A stretch of DNA of 64,000 nt from Zea mays (taxonomy: Eukaryota > Streptophyta > Magnoliopsida > Poales > Poaceae), in contig NW_023367157.1 in the NCBI RefSeq assembly GCF_902167145.1, forward strand, positions 1 through 64,000. Direction: 5' to 3'. Positions 1-14,060 of the stretch are shown piece after piece. How positions within the stretch are numbered: the stretch's first letter is position 1; every line of letters begins with the position of its first letter. The position numbers and the translations under genes were made by a program. The notes under the pieces were generated by a model. That model made no database searches and was not told the origin of the DNA. It saw only the letters and a list, made by a program, of their open reading frames with translations.

Positions 1-359
1 GGATTTCTGGTGGAGACCATTTGTTGGTCAAAAATCCGTAGGTGTTAGCTTTCGATATTATTGAAAATGGTCGTTCATGGCTATTTTCATCAAAAATGGG
101 GGTTGTGTGGCCATTTATCATCGACCAGAGGCTCGTACACCTCACCCCACATATGTTTCCTTGCCATAGATTACATTCTTGGATTTCTGGTGGAAACCAT
201 TTCTTGGTTAAAAACTCGTACGTGTTAGCCTTCGGTATTATTGAAAATGGTCATTCATGGCTATTTTCGGCAAAATGGGGGTTGTGTGGCCATTGATCAT
301 CGACCAGAGGCTCATACACCACACCCCACATATGTTTCCTTGCCATAGATCACATTCTT

Positions 360-400
360 GGATTTCTGGTGGAGACCATTGATCTTCGACCAGAGTCTCA
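360..400 (-). repeat. Deleted knob monomer junction
   Basis: At about 377 the sequence runs from 'tggtggagaccatt' directly into 'gatcttcgaccagag', so most of a monomer is missing (roughly 100 bp between the 'gagaccatt' landmark and the 'gatcatcgacc' landmark). The same join occurs at about 1371-1400 and, in opposite orientation, at about 30345-30370. A shared 'accatt' / 'gccatt' stretch at the two ends could have guided the deletion. Confidence 0.75.
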
Positions 401-1479
401 TACACCACACTACACATATGTTTCCTTGCCATAGATCACATTCTTGGATTTCTGGTGGAGACCATTTCTTGGGCAAAAATCCGAATGTGTTAGCCTTCGG
501 TATTTTTGAAAATGGTAATTCATGGCTATTTTCGACAAAAATGGGGGTTGTGTGGCCATTGATCATCGACTAGAGGCTCATACACCTCACCACATATGTT
601 TCCTTGCCATAGATCACATTCTTGGATTTCTGGTGGAAACCATTTCTTGGTTAAAAACTCGTAAGTGTTAGCCTTTGGTATTATTGAAAATGGTCGTTCA
701 TGGCTATTTTCGGCAAAATGTGGGTTGTGTGGCCATTGATCATCGACAAGAGGCTCGTACACCTCACCCCACATATGTTTCCTAGCCATAGATCACATTC
801 TTGGATTTCTCGTGGAGACCATTTCTTGGTCTAAAATCCGTAGGTGTTAGCCTCTAGTATTATTGAAAATGGTCGCTGGCTATTTTCAAGGTCGCTCATG
901 GCTATTTTCATAAAAAATGGGGGTTGTGTGGCCATTTATCATCGACTAGAGGCTCATAAACCTCACCCCACATATGTTTCCTTGCCATAGATCACATTCT
1001 TGGATTTCTGGTGGAGACCATTTCTTGGTCTAAAATCCGTAGGAGTTAGCCTCTAGTATTATTGAAAATGGTCGCTCATGGCTATTTTCATAAAAAATGG
1101 GGGTTGTGTGGCCATTGATCATCGACCAGAGGCTCGTACACCTCACCCCACATATGTTTCCTTGCCATAGATTACATTCTTGGATTTCTGGTGGAAACCA
1201 TTTCTTGGTTAAAAACTCATACGTGTTAGCCTTCGGTATTATTGAAAATGGTTGTTCATGGCTATTTTCTGCAAAATGGGGGTTGTGTGGCCATTGATCA
1301 TCGACCAGAGGCTCATACACCTCACCCCACATATGTTTCCTTGCCATAGATCACATTCTTGGATTTTTGGTGGAGACCATTGATCTTCGACCAGAGGCTC
1401 ATACACCTCAGTACACATATGTTTCCTTGCCATAGATCACATTCTTGGATTTATGGTGGAGACCATTTCTTGGTCAAAA

Positions 1480-1881
1480 ATTAGTAGGTGTTAGCCTTCG
1501 GTATTATTGAAAATGGTCATTCATGGCTATTTTCGACAAAAATGGGGGTTGTGTGGCCATTGATTATCGACCAGACGCTCATACACCTCACCCCACATAT
1601 GTTTCCTTGCCATAGATCACTGTTTCCTTGCCATAGATCACATTCTTGGATTTCTGGTGGAGACCATTTCTTGGTCAAAAATCCGTAGGTGTTAGCCTTC
1701 GGTATTATTGAAAATGGTCATTCATGGCTATTTTCGACAAAAATGGGGGTTGTGTGGCCATTGATTATCGACCAGACGCTCATACACCTCACCCCACATA
1801 TGTTTCCTTGCCATAGATCACTGTTTCCTTGCCATAGATCACATTCTTGGATTTCTGGTGGAGACCATTTCTTGGTTAAAA
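1480..1881 (-). repeat. Tandem pair of 201-bp variant monomers
   Basis: Two adjacent near-identical 201-bp monomers (about 1480-1680 and 1681-1881). Each holds a 21-bp tandem duplication of the 'tgtttccttgccatagatc' segment, at 1600-1641 and 1801-1842. I did not see this internal duplication elsewhere in the window, so the pair looks like a local duplication of one slipped monomer. Confidence 0.85.
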
Positions 1882-4417
1882 ACTCGTACGTGTTAGCCTT
1901 CGGTATTATTGAAAATGGTCATTCATGGATATTTTCGACAAAAATGGGGGTTGTGTGGCCATTGATCATCAACTAGAGGCTCGTAAACCTCACCCCACAT
2001 ATGTTTTCTTGCCATAGATCACATTCTTTGATTTCTGGTGGAGACCATTTCTTGGTAAAAAATCGGAATGTGTTAGCCTTCGGTACTATTGAAAATGGTC
2101 GTTCATTGCTATTTTCGACAAAAATGGGGGTTGTGTGGCCATTGATATTCGACCAGAGGCTCATACACCTCACTGCACATATGTTTACTTGCCATAGATC
2201 ACATTCTTGGATTTATGGTGCAGACCATTTCTTGGTCAAAAATCCGTAGGTGTTAGCCTTCGGTATTATTGAAAATGGTTGTTCATGGCTATTTTTGACA
2301 AAAATGGGGGTTGTGTGGCCATTGATCATCGACCAGAGGCTCGTACACCTCACCTCACATATGTTTCCTTGCCATAGATCACATTATCGGATTTCTGGTG
2401 GAGACCATTTCTTGGTCGAAAATCCATACGTGTTAGCCTTCGGTATTATTGAAAATGGTCGTTCATGGCTATTTTCGACAAAAATTAGGGTTGTGTGGCC
2501 ATTGATCGTCGACCAGAGGCTCATACACCTCACCCCACATATGTTTCCTTGCCATAGATCACACCATAGATTACATTCTTGGATTTCTGGTGGAAACCAT
2601 TTCTTGGTTAAAAACTCGTACGTGTTAGCCTTCGGTATTATTGAAAATGGTCATTCATGGCTATTTTCGGCAAAATGGGGGTTGTGTGGCCATTGATCAT
2701 CGACCAGAGGCTCGTACACCTCACCCCACATATGTTTCCTTGCCATAGATCACATTCTTGGATTTCTAGTGGAGACCATTTCTTGGTTAAAAATCCGTAC
2801 GTGTTAGCCTTTGGTATTTTTGAAAATGGTCATTCATGGCTATTTTCGACAAAAATGGGGGTTGTGTGGCCATTGATCATCGACTAGAGGCTCATACACC
2901 TCACCCCACATATGTTTCCTTGCCATAGATCACATTCTTGGATTTCTGGTGGAGACCATTTCTTGGTCAAAAATCCGTAGGTGTTAGCCTTCGGTATTAT
3001 TGAAAATGGTCGTTCATGGCTATTTTTGACAAAAATGGGGGTTGTGTGGCCATTGATCGTCGACCAGAGGCTCATACACCTCACCCCACATATGTTTCCT
3101 TGCCATAGATCACATTCTTGGATTTCTGGTGGAGACCATTTCTTGGTTAAAAACTCGTACGTGTTAGCCTTCGGTATTATTGAAAATGGTCATTCATGGA
3201 TATTTTCGACAAAAATGGGGGTTGTGTGGCCATTGATCATCAACTAGAGGCTCGTAAACCTCACCCCACATATGTTTTCTTGCCATAGATCACATTCTTT
3301 GATTTCTGGTGGAGACCATTTCTTGGTAAAAAATCGGAATGTGTTAGCCTTCGGTACTATTGAAAATGGTCGTTCATTGCTATTTTCGACAAAAATGGGG
3401 GTTGTGTGGCCATTGATATTCGACCAGAGGCTCATACACCTCACTGCACATATGTTTACTTGCCATAGATCACATTCTTGGATTTATGGTGCAGACCATT
3501 TCTTGGTCAACAATCCGTAGGTGTTAGCCTTCGGTATTATTGAAAATGGTTGTTCATGGCTATTTTTGACAAAAATGGGGGTTGTGTGGCCATTGATCAT
3601 CGACCAGAGGCTCGTACACCTCACCTCACATATGTTTCCTTGCCATAGATCACATTATCGGATTTCTGGTGGAGACCATTTCTTGGTCGAAAATCCATAC
3701 GTGTTAGCCTTCGGTATTATTGAAAATGGTCGTTCATGGCTATTTTCGACAAAAATTAGGGTTGTGTGGCCATTGATCGTCGACCAGAGGCTCATACACC
3801 TCACCCCACATATGTTTCCTTGCCATAGATCACACCATAGATTACATTCTTGGATTTCTGGTGGAAACCATTTCTTGGTTAAAAACTCGTACGTGTTAGC
3901 CTTCGGTATTATTGAAAATGGTCATTCATGGCTATTTTCGGCAAAATGGGGGTTGTGTGGCCATTGATCATCGACCAGAGGCTCGTACACCTCACCCCAC
4001 ATATGTTTCCTTGCCATAGATCACATTCTTGGATTTCTAGTGGAGACCATTTCTTGGTTAAAAATCCGTACGTGTTAGCCTTTGGTATTTTTGAAAATGG
4101 TCATTCATGGCTATTTTCGACAAAAATGGGGGTTGTGTGGCCATTGATCATCGACTAGAGGCTCATACACCTCACCCCACATATGTTTCCTTGCCATAGA
4201 TCACATTCTTGGATTTCTGGTGGAGACCATTTCTTGGTCAAAAATCCGTAGTTGTTAGCCTTCGGTATTATTGAAAATGGTCGTTCATGGCTATTTTTGA
4301 CAAAAATGGGGGTTGTGTGGCCATTGATCGTCGACCAGAGGCTCATACACCTCACCCCACATATGTTTCCTTGCCATAGATCACATTCTTGGATTTCTGG
4401 TGGAGACCATTTCTTGG
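1822..4417 (-). repeat. 1271-bp segmental tandem duplication (2 units)
   Basis: Positions about 1822-3146 and 3093-4417 match at an offset of 1271 bp, seven monomers plus 11 bp. Shared markers include the monomer with 'cattcatggatatttt', one with 'tcgttcattgctatttt', one with 'gatttatggtgcagacc', one with 'aaaattagggttgtg', and a 12-bp insertion of an 'accatagattac' segment (about 2562 and 3833). Few differences are visible, for example 'tcaaaaatccg' against 'tcaacaatccg' near 3508 and 'gtaggtgtt' against 'gtagttgtt' near 4250. The unit was copied as a block. Confidence 0.9.
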
Positions 4418-5040
4418 GCAAAAATCCGAATGTGTTAGCCTTTGGTATTTTTGAAAATGGTCATTCATGGCTATTTTCGACAAAAATGGGGGTTGTCTGG
4501 CCATTGATCTTCGACCAGAGGCTCATACACCTCACTACACATATGTTTCCTTGCCATAGATCACATTCTTGGATTTATGGTGGAGACCATTTCTTGGTCA
4601 AAAATCCGTAGGTGTTAGCCTTCAGTGTCATTGAAAATGGTCGTTCATGGCTATTTTCGACAAAAATGGGGGTTGTGTGGCCATTGATCATCGACCAGAG
4701 GCTCATACACCTCACCCCACATATGTTTCCTTGCCATAGATCACATTCTTGGATTTCTGGTGGAGACCATTTCTTGGTCAAAAATCCGTAGGTCTTAGCC
4801 TCTAATATTATTGAATATGGTCGCTCATGGCTATTTTCGGCAAAATGGGGGTTGTGTGGCCATTGATCATCGACCAGATGCTCGTACACCTCACCCCACA
4901 TATGTTTCCTTGCCATAGATCACATTCTTGGATTTCTGGTGGAGACCATTTCTTGGTTAAAAATCCGTACGTGTTAGCCTTTGGTATTTTTGAAAATGGT
5001 CATTCATGGCTATTTTCGACAAAAATGGGGGTTGTGTGGC

Positions 5041-6522
5041 CATTGATCATCGACTAGAGGCTCATACACCTCACCCCACATATGTTTCCTTGCCATAGAT
5101 CACATTCTTGGATTTCTAGTGGAGACCATTTCTTGGTCAAAAATCCGTAGGTGTTAGCCTTCGGTATTATTGAAAATGGTCGTTCATGGCTATTTTCGAC
5201 AAAAATGGGGGTTGTGTGGCCATTGATCATCGACCAGACGCTCATACACCTCACCCCACATATGTTTCCTTGCCATAGATCACATTCTTGGATCTCTGGT
5301 GGAGACCATTTCTTGGTCTAAAATCCGTAGGTGTTAGCCTCTAGTATTATTGAAAATGGTCGCTCATGGCTATTTTCAAGGTCGCTCATGGCTATTTTCA
5401 TAAAAAATGGGGGTTGTGTGGCCATTTATCATCGACTAGAGGCTCATAAACCTCACCCCACATATGTTTCCTTGCCATAGATTACATTCTTGGATTTCTG
5501 GTGGAAACCATTTCTTGGTTAAAAACTCGTACGTGTTAGCCTTCGGTATTATTGAAAATGGTCATTCATGGCTATTTTCGGCAAAATGGCGTTTGTGTGG
5601 CCATTGATCGTCGACCAGAGGCTCATACACCTCACCCCACATATGTTTCCTTGTCGTAGATCGCATCCTTGGATTTCTGGTGGAGACCATTTCTTGGTCA
5701 AAAATCCGTAGGTGTTAGCCTTCGATATTATTGAAAATGGTCGTTCATGGCTATTTTCGACAAAAATGGGGGTTGTGTGGCCATTGATCATTGACTAGAG
5801 GCTCATACACCTCACCCCACATATGTTTCCTTGCCATAGATCACATTCTTGGATTTCTGGTGGAGACCATTTCTTGGTCAAAAATCCGTAGGTGTTAGCC
5901 TTCGGTATTATTGAAAATGGTCGTTCATGGCTATTTTCGACAAAAATGGGGGTTGTGTGGCCATTGATCATCGACCAGACGCTCATACACCTCACCCCAC
6001 ATATGTTTCCTTGCCATAGATCACATTCTTGGATTTCTGGTGGAGACCATTTCTTGGTCTAAAATCCGTAGGTGTTAGCCTCTAGTATTATTGAAAATGG
6101 TCGCTCATGGCTATTTTCAAGGTCGCTCATGGCTATTTTCATAAAAAATGGGGGTTGTGTGGCCATTTATCATCGACTAGAGGCTCATAAACCTCACCCC
6201 ACATATGTTTCCTTGCCATATATTACATTCTTGGATTTCTGGTGGAAACCATTTCTTGGTTAAAAACTCGTACGTGTTAGCCTTCGGTATTATTGAAAAT
6301 GGTCATTCATGGCTATTTTCGGCAAAATGGGGGTTGTGTGGCCATTGATCGTCGACCAGAGGCTCATACACCTCACCCCACATATGTTTCCGTGTCGTAG
6401 ATCACATTCTTAGATTTCTGGTGGAGACCATTTCTTGGTCAAAAATCCGTAGGTGTTAGCCTTCGATATTATTGAAAATGGTCGTTCATGGCTATTTTCG
6501 ACAAAAATGGGGGTTGTGTGGC
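5041..6522 (-). repeat. 741-bp higher-order unit, 2 tandem copies
   Basis: About 5041-5781 and 5782-6522 match at an offset of 741 bp, four monomers plus 21 bp. The 21 extra bases come from the 20-bp internal duplication in one monomer ('caaggtcgctcatggc', near 5377 and 6118). The shared order is: '...gaccagacgctc' monomer, extended monomer with 'cataaaaaatggggg', monomer with 'ggtggaaaccatttc' and 'actcgtacgtg', then a monomer with 'cttcgatattattg'. Confidence 0.8.
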
Positions 6523-7869
6523 CATTGATCATCGACCAGAGGCTCATACACCTCACCCCACATATGTTTCCTTGCCATAGATCACATTCTTGGATTTTTG
6601 GTGGAGACCATTTCTTGGTTAAAAACTCGAACGTGTTAGCCTTCGGTATTATTGAAAATGGTCATTCATGGCTATTTTCGGCAAAATGGCGGTTGTGTGG
6701 CCATTTATCATCGACCAGAGGCTCATACACCTCACCCCACATATGTTTCCTTGCCATAGATCACATTCTTGGATTTCTGGTGGAGACCATTTCTTGGTCT
6801 AAAATCCGTAGGTGTTAGCCTCTAGTATTATTGAAAATGGTCGCTCATGGCTATTTTCAAGGTCGTTCATGGCTATTTTCGACAAAAATGGGGGTTGTGT
6901 GGCCATTGATCATCGACCAGACGCTCATACACCTCACCCCACATATGTTTCCTTGCCATAGATCACACTCTTGGATTTCTGGTGGAGACCATTTCTTGGT
7001 CAAAAATCCGTAGGTGTTAGCCTTCGGTATTATTGAAAATGGTCGTTCATGGCTATTTTCGACAAAAATGGGGGTTGTGTGGCCATTGATCATCGACCAG
7101 AGGCTCATACACCTCACCCCACATATGTTTCCTTGCCATAGATCACATTCTTGGATTTCTGGTGGAGACCATTTCTTGGTCTAAAATCCGTAGGTGTTAG
7201 CCTCTAGTATTATTGAAAATGGTCGCTCATGGCTATTTTCAAGGTCGCTCATGGCTATTTTCATAAAAAATGGGGGTTCTGTGGCCATTGATCGTCGACC
7301 AGAGGCTCGTACACCTCACCCCACATATGTTTCCTTGCCATAGATCACATTCTTGGATATCTGGTGGAGACCATTTCTTGGTTAAAAACTCGTACGTGTT
7401 AGCCTTTGGTATTATTGAAAATGGTCATTCATGGCTATTTTCGGCAAAATGGGGGTTGTGTGGCCATTGATCATCGACCAGACGCTCATACACCTCACCC
7501 CACATATGTTTCCTTGCCATAGATCACATTCCTGGATTTCTGGTGGAGATCATTTCTTGGTCAACAATCCGTAGGTGTTAGCCTTCGGTATTATTGTAAA
7601 TGGTCATTCATGGCTATTTTCGACAAAAATGGGGGTTGTGTGGCCATTGATCATCGACCAGAGGCTCATACACCTCACCCCACATATGTTTCCTTGCCAT
7701 AGATCACATTCTTGGATTTCTGGTGGAGACCATTTCTTGGTCAAAAATCCGTAGGTCTTAGCCTCTAGTATTATTGAAAATGGTCGCTCATGGCTATTTT
7801 CGACAAAAATGTGGGTTGTGTGGCCATTGATCTTCAACCAGAGGCTCATACACCTCACTACACATATGT

Positions 7870-10800
7870 TTCCTTGCCATAGATCACATTCTTGGATTTA
7901 TGGTGGAGACCATTTCTTGGTCAAAAATCCGTAGGTGTTAGCCTTCAGTATTATTGAAAATGGTCGTTCATGGCTATTTTAGACAAAAATGGGGGTTGTG
8001 TGGCCATTGATCATCGACCAGACGCTCATACACCTCACCCCACATATGTTTCCTTGCCATAGATCACATTCTTGGATTTCTGGTGGAGACCATTTCTTGG
8101 TTAAAAACTCGTACGTGTTAGCCTTCGGTATTATTGAAAATGGTCATTCATGGCTATTTTCGGCAAAATGGGGGTTGTGTGGCCATTGATCATCGACCAG
8201 AGGCTCGTACACCTCACCCCACATATGTTTCCTTGCCATAGATCACATTCTTGGATTTCTGGTGGAGACCATTTCTTGGTTAAAAATCCGTACGTGTTAG
8301 CCTTTGGTATTTTTGAAAATGGTCATTCATGGCTATTTTCGACAAAAATGGGGGTTGTGTGGCCATTGATCATCGACTAGAGGCTCATACACCTCACCCC
8401 ACATATGTTTCCTTGCCATAGATCACATTCTTGGATTTCTGGTGGAGACCATTTCTTGGCCAAAAATCCGTAGGTGTTAGCCTTCGGTATTATTGAAAAT
8501 GGTCGTTCATGGCTATTTTCGACAAAAATGGGGGTTGTGTGGCCATTGATCATCGACCAGACACTCATACACCTCACCCCACATATGTTTCCTTGCCATA
8601 GATCACATTCTTGGATTTCTGGTGGAGACCATTTCTTGGTCTAAAATCCGTAGGTGTTAGCCTCTAGTATTATTGAAAATGGTCGCTCATGGCTATTTTC
8701 AAGGTCGCTCATGGCTATTTTCATAAAAAATGGGGGTTGTGTGGCCATTTATCATCGACTAGAGGCTCATACACCTCACCCCACATATGTTTCCTTGCCA
8801 TAGATCACATTCTTGGATTTCTGGTGGAGACCATTTCTTGGTTAAAAACTCGTACGTGTTAGCCTTTGGTATTATTGAAAATGGTCATTCATGGCTATTT
8901 TCGGCAAAATGGGGGTTGTGTGGCCATTGATCATCGACCAGACGCTCATACACCTCACCCCACATATGTTTCCTTGCCATAGATCACATTCTTGGATTTC
9001 TGGTGGAGACCATTTCTTGGTCAAAAATCCGTAGGTGTTAGCCTTCGGTATTATTGTAAATGGTCATTCATGGCTATTTTCGACAAAAATGGGGGTTGTG
9101 TGGCCATTGATCATCGACCAGAGGCTCATACACCTCACCCCACATATGTTTCCTTGCCATAGATCACATTCTTGGATTTCTGGTGGAGACCATTTCTTGG
9201 TCAAAAATCCGTAGGTGTTAGCCTTCGGTATTATTGAAAATGGTCGTTCATGGCTATTTTCGACAAAAATGGGGGTTGTGTGGCCATTGATCATCGACCA
9301 GACGCTCATACACCTCACCCACATATGTTTCCTTGCCATAGATCACATTCTTGGATTTCTGGTGGAGACCATTTCTTGGTCAAAAATCTGTAGGTGTTAG
9401 CCTTCAGTATTATTGAAAATGGTCGTTCATGGCTATTTTAGACAAAAATGGGGGTTGTGTGGCCATTGATCATCGACCAGACGCTCATACACCTCACCCC
9501 ACATATGTTTCCTTGCCATAGATCACATTCTTGGATTTCTGGTGGAGACCATTTCTTGGTTAAAAACTCGTACGTGTTAGCCTTCGGTATTATTGAAAAT
9601 GGTCATTCATGGCTATTTTCGGCAAAATGGGGGTTGTGTGGCCATTGATCATCGACCAGAGGCTCGTACTCCTCACCCCACATATGTTTCCTTGCCATAG
9701 ATCACATTCTTGGATTTCTGGTGGAGACCATTTCTTGGTTAAAAATCCGTACGTGTTAGCCTTTGGTATTTTTGAAAATGGTCATTCATGGCTATTTTCG
9801 ACAAAAATTGGGGTTGTGTGGCCATTGATCATCGACTAGAGGCTCATACACCTCACCCCACATATGTTTCCTTGCCATAGATCACATTCTTGGATTTCTG
9901 GTGGAGACCATTTCTTGGTCAAAAATCGGTAGGTGTTAGCCTTCGGTATTATTGAAAATGGTCGTTCATGGCTATTTTCGACAAAAATGGGGGTTGTGTG
10001 GCCATTGATCATCGACCAGACACTCAAACACCTCACCCCACATATGTTTCCTTGCCATAGATCACATTCTTGGATTTCTGGTGGAGACCATTTCTTGGTC
10101 TAAAATCCGTAGGTGTTAGCCTCTAGTATTATTGAAAATGGTCGCTCATGGCTATTTTCAAGGTCGCTCATGGCTATTTTCATAAAAAATGGGGGTTGTG
10201 TGGCCATTTATCATCGACTAGAGGCTCATACACCTCACCCCACATATGTTTCCTTGCCATAGATCACATTCTTGGATTTCTGGTGGAGACCATTTCTTGG
10301 TTAAAAACTCGTACGTGTTAGCCTTTGGTATTATTGAAAATGGTCATTCATGGCTATTTTCGGCAAAATGGGGGTTGTGTGGCCATTGATCATCGACCAG
10401 ACGCTCATACACCTCACCCCACATATGTTTCCTTGTCATAGATCACATTCTTGGATTTCTGGTGGAGACCATTTCTTGGTCAAAAATCCGTAGGTGTTAG
10501 CCTTCGGTATTATTGTAAATGGTCATTCATGGCTATTTTCGACAAAAATGGGGGTTGTGTGGCCATTGATCATCGACCAGAGGCTCATACACCTCACCCC
10601 ACATATGTTTCCTTGCCATAGATCACATTCTTGGATTTCTGGTGGAGACCATTTCTTGGTCAAAAATCCGTAGGTGTTAGCCTTCGGTATTATTGAAAAT
10701 GGTCGTTCATGGCTATTTTCGACAAAAATGGGGGTTGTGTGGCCATTGATCATCGACCAGACGCTCATACACCTCACCCACATATGTTTCCTTGCCATAG

Positions 10801-12530
10801 ATCACATTCTTGGATTTCTGGTGGAGACCATTTCTTGGTTAAAAACTCGTACGTGTTAGCCTTTGGTATTTTTGAAAATGGTCATTCAAGGCTATTTTCG
10901 ACAAAAATGGGGGTTGTGTGGTCATTGATCTTCGACCAGAGGCTCATACACCTCACTACACATATGTTTCCTTGCCATAGATCACATTCTTGGATTTATG
11001 GTGGAGACCATTTCTTGGTCAAAAATCCGTAGGTGTTAGCCTTCGGTATTATTGAAAATGGTCATTCATGGCTATTTTCGGCAAAATGGGGGTTGTGTGG
11101 CCATTGATCATCGACCAGAGGCTCGTACACCTCACCCCACATATGTTTCCTTGCCATAGATCACATTCTTGGATTTCTGGTGGAGACCATTTCTTGGTTA
11201 AAAATCCGTCCGTGTTAGCCTTTGGTATTTTTGAAAATGGTCATTCATGGCTATTTTCGACAAAAATTGGGGTTGTGTGGCCATTGATCATCGACTAGAG
11301 GCTCATACACCTCACCCCACATATGTTTCCTTGCCATAGATCACATTCTTGGATTTCTGGTGGAGACCATTTCTTGGTCAAAAATCGGTAGGTGTTAGCC
11401 TTCGGTATTATTGAAAATGGTCGTTCATGGCTATTTTCGAAAAAAATGGGGGTTGTGTGGACATTGATCATCGACCAGACACTCATACACCTCACCCCAC
11501 ATATGTTTCCTTGCCATAGATCACATTCTTGGATTTCTGGTGGAGACCATTTCTTGGTCTAAAATCCGTAGGTGTTAGCCTCTAGTATTATTGAAAATGG
11601 TCGCTCATGGCTATTTTCAAGGTCGCTCATGGCTATTTTCATAAAAAATGGGGGTTGTGTGGCCATTTATCATCGACTAGAGGCTCATACACCTCACCCC
11701 ACATATGTTTCCTTGCCATAGATCACATTCTTGGATTTCTGGTGGAGACCATTTCTTGGTTAAAAACTCGTACGTGTTAGCCTTTGGTATTATTGAAAAT
11801 GGTCATTCATGGCTATTTTCGGCAAAATGGGGGTTGTGTGGCCATTGATCATCGACCAGACGCTCATACACCTCACCCCACATATGTTTCCTTGCCATAG
11901 ATCACATTCTTGGATTTCTGGTGGAGACCATTTCTTGGTCAAAAATCCGTAGGTGTTAGCCTTCGGTATTATTGTAAATGGTCATTCATGGCTATTTTCG
12001 ACAAAAATGGGGGTTGTGTGGCCATTGATCATCGACCAGAGGCTCATACACCTCACCCCACATATGTTTCCTTGCCATAGATCACATTCTCGGATTTCTG
12101 GTGGAGACCATTTCTTGGTCAAAAATCCGTAGGTGTTAGCCTTCGGTATTATTGAAAATGGTCGTTCATGGCTATTTTCGACAAAAATGGGGGTTGTGTG
12201 GCCATTGATCATCGACCAGACGCTCATACACCTCACCCACATATGTTTCCTTGCCATAGATCACATTCTTGGATTTCTGGTGGAGACCATTTCTTGGTTA
12301 AAAACTCGTACGTGTTAGCCTTTGGTATTTTTGAAAATGGTCATTCAAGGCTATTTTCGACAAAAATGGGGGTTGTGTGGTCATTGATCTTCGACCAGAG
12401 GCTCATACACCTCACTACACATATGTTTCCTTGCCATAGATCACATTCTTGGATTTATGGTGGAGACCATTTCTTGGTCAAAAATCCGTAGGTGTTAGCC
12501 TTCAGTGTCATTGAAAATGGTCGTTCATGG
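7870..12530 (-). repeat. 1459-bp higher-order repeat, about 3.2 tandem units
   Basis: Segments near 7921, 9380, 10839 and 12298 are spaced by 1459 bp, eight monomers plus 19 bp. Markers at this spacing include 'cattattgtaaatggtc'-type monomers (about 9050, 10510, 11970), a 'ttaggtattttttgaaa'-type 'cctttggtatttttg' monomer (8305, 9764, 11223), extended monomers at about 8698, 10158 and 11618, and a one-base-shorter 'cctcacccacatatg' (9315, 10774, 12233). The first roughly 140 bp of unit three (10839-10980) differ from unit two but match the start of unit four, so the units are not simple copies of one template. Confidence 0.88.
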
Positions 12531-12599
12531 CTATTTTCGACAAAAATTAGGGTTGTGTGGCCATTGATCGTCGACCAGAGGCTCATACACCTCACCCCA

Positions 12600-14060
12600 C
12601 ATATGTTTCCTTGCCATAGATCACATTCTTGGATTTCTGGTGGAGACCATTTCTTGGTCAATAATCCGTAGGTGTTAGCCTTCGGTATTATTGAAAATGG
12701 TCGTTCATGGCTATTTTCGACAAAAATGGGGGTTGTGTGGCTATTGATCATCGACCAGACGCTCATACACCTCACCCCACATATGTTTCCTTGCCATAGA
12801 TCACATTCTTGGATTTCTGGTGGAGACCATTTCTTGGTCTAAAATCCATAGGTGTTAGCCTCTAGTATTATTGAAAATGGTCGCTCATGGCTATTTTCAA
12901 GGTCGCTCATGGCTATTTTCATAAAAAATGGGGGTTGTGTGGCCATTTATCATCGACTAGAGGCTCATAAACCTCACCCCACATATGTTTCCTTGCCATA
13001 GATTACATTCTTGGATTTCTGGTGGAAACCATTTCTTGGTTAAAAACTCGTACGTGTTAGCCTTCGGTATTATTGAAAATGGTCATTCATGGCTATTTTC
13101 GGCAAAATGGGGGTTGTGTGGCCATTGATCATCGACCAGAGGCTCGTACACCTCACCCCACATATCTTTCCTTGCCATAGATCACATTCTTGGATTTCTG
13201 GTGGAGACCATTTCTTGGTCAAAAATCAGTAGGTGTTAGCCTTCGGTATTATTGAAAATGGTCGTTCATGGCTATTTTCGACAAAAATGGGGGTTGTGTG
13301 GCCATTGATCATCGACTAGAGGCTCATACACCTCACCCCACATATGTTACCTTGCCATAGATCACATTCTTGGATTTCTGGTGGAGACCATGTCTTGGTC
13401 AAAAATCCGTAGGTGTTAGCCTTCGGTATTATTGAAAATGGTCGTTCATGGCTATTTTCGACAAAAATGGGGGTTGTGTGGCCATTGGTCATCGACCAGA
13501 CGCTCATACACCTCACCCCACATATGTTTCCTTGCCATAGATCACATTCTTGGATTTCTGGTGGAGAACATTTCTTGGTCTAAAATCCGTAGGTGTTAGC
13601 CTCTAGTATTATTGAAAATGGTCGCTCATGGCTATTTTCAAGGTCGCTCATGGCTATTTTCATAAAAAATGGGGGTTGTGTGGCCATTTATCATCGACTA
13701 GAGGCTCATAAACCTCACCCCACATATGTTTCCTTGGCATAGATTACATTCTTGGATTTCTGGTGGAAACCATTTCTTGGTTAAAAACTCGTACGTGTTA
13801 GCCTTCGGTATTATTGAAAATGGTCATTCATGGCTATTTTCGGCAAAATGGGGGTTGTGTGGCCATTGATCATCGACCAGAGGCTCATACACCTCACCCC
13901 ACATATGTTTCCTTGTCATAGATCACATTCTTGGATTTCTGGTGGAGACCATTTCTTGGTCAAAAATCCGTAGGTGTTAGCCTTCGATATTATTGAAAAT
14001 GGTCGTTCATGGCTATTTTCGACAAAAATGGGGGTTGTGTGGCCATTGATCATCGACCAG
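12600..14060 (-). repeat. Second locus of the 741-bp unit, 2 tandem copies
   Basis: Two segments (about 12600-13340 and 13341-14060) match at an offset of 741 bp, with the extended 201-bp monomer at about 12898 and 13639 followed by the 'ggtggaaacc' / 'actcgtacgtg' monomer. The order resembles the pair at 5.0-6.5 kb, so one four-monomer cassette is used at more than one place in the array. Confidence 0.7.
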
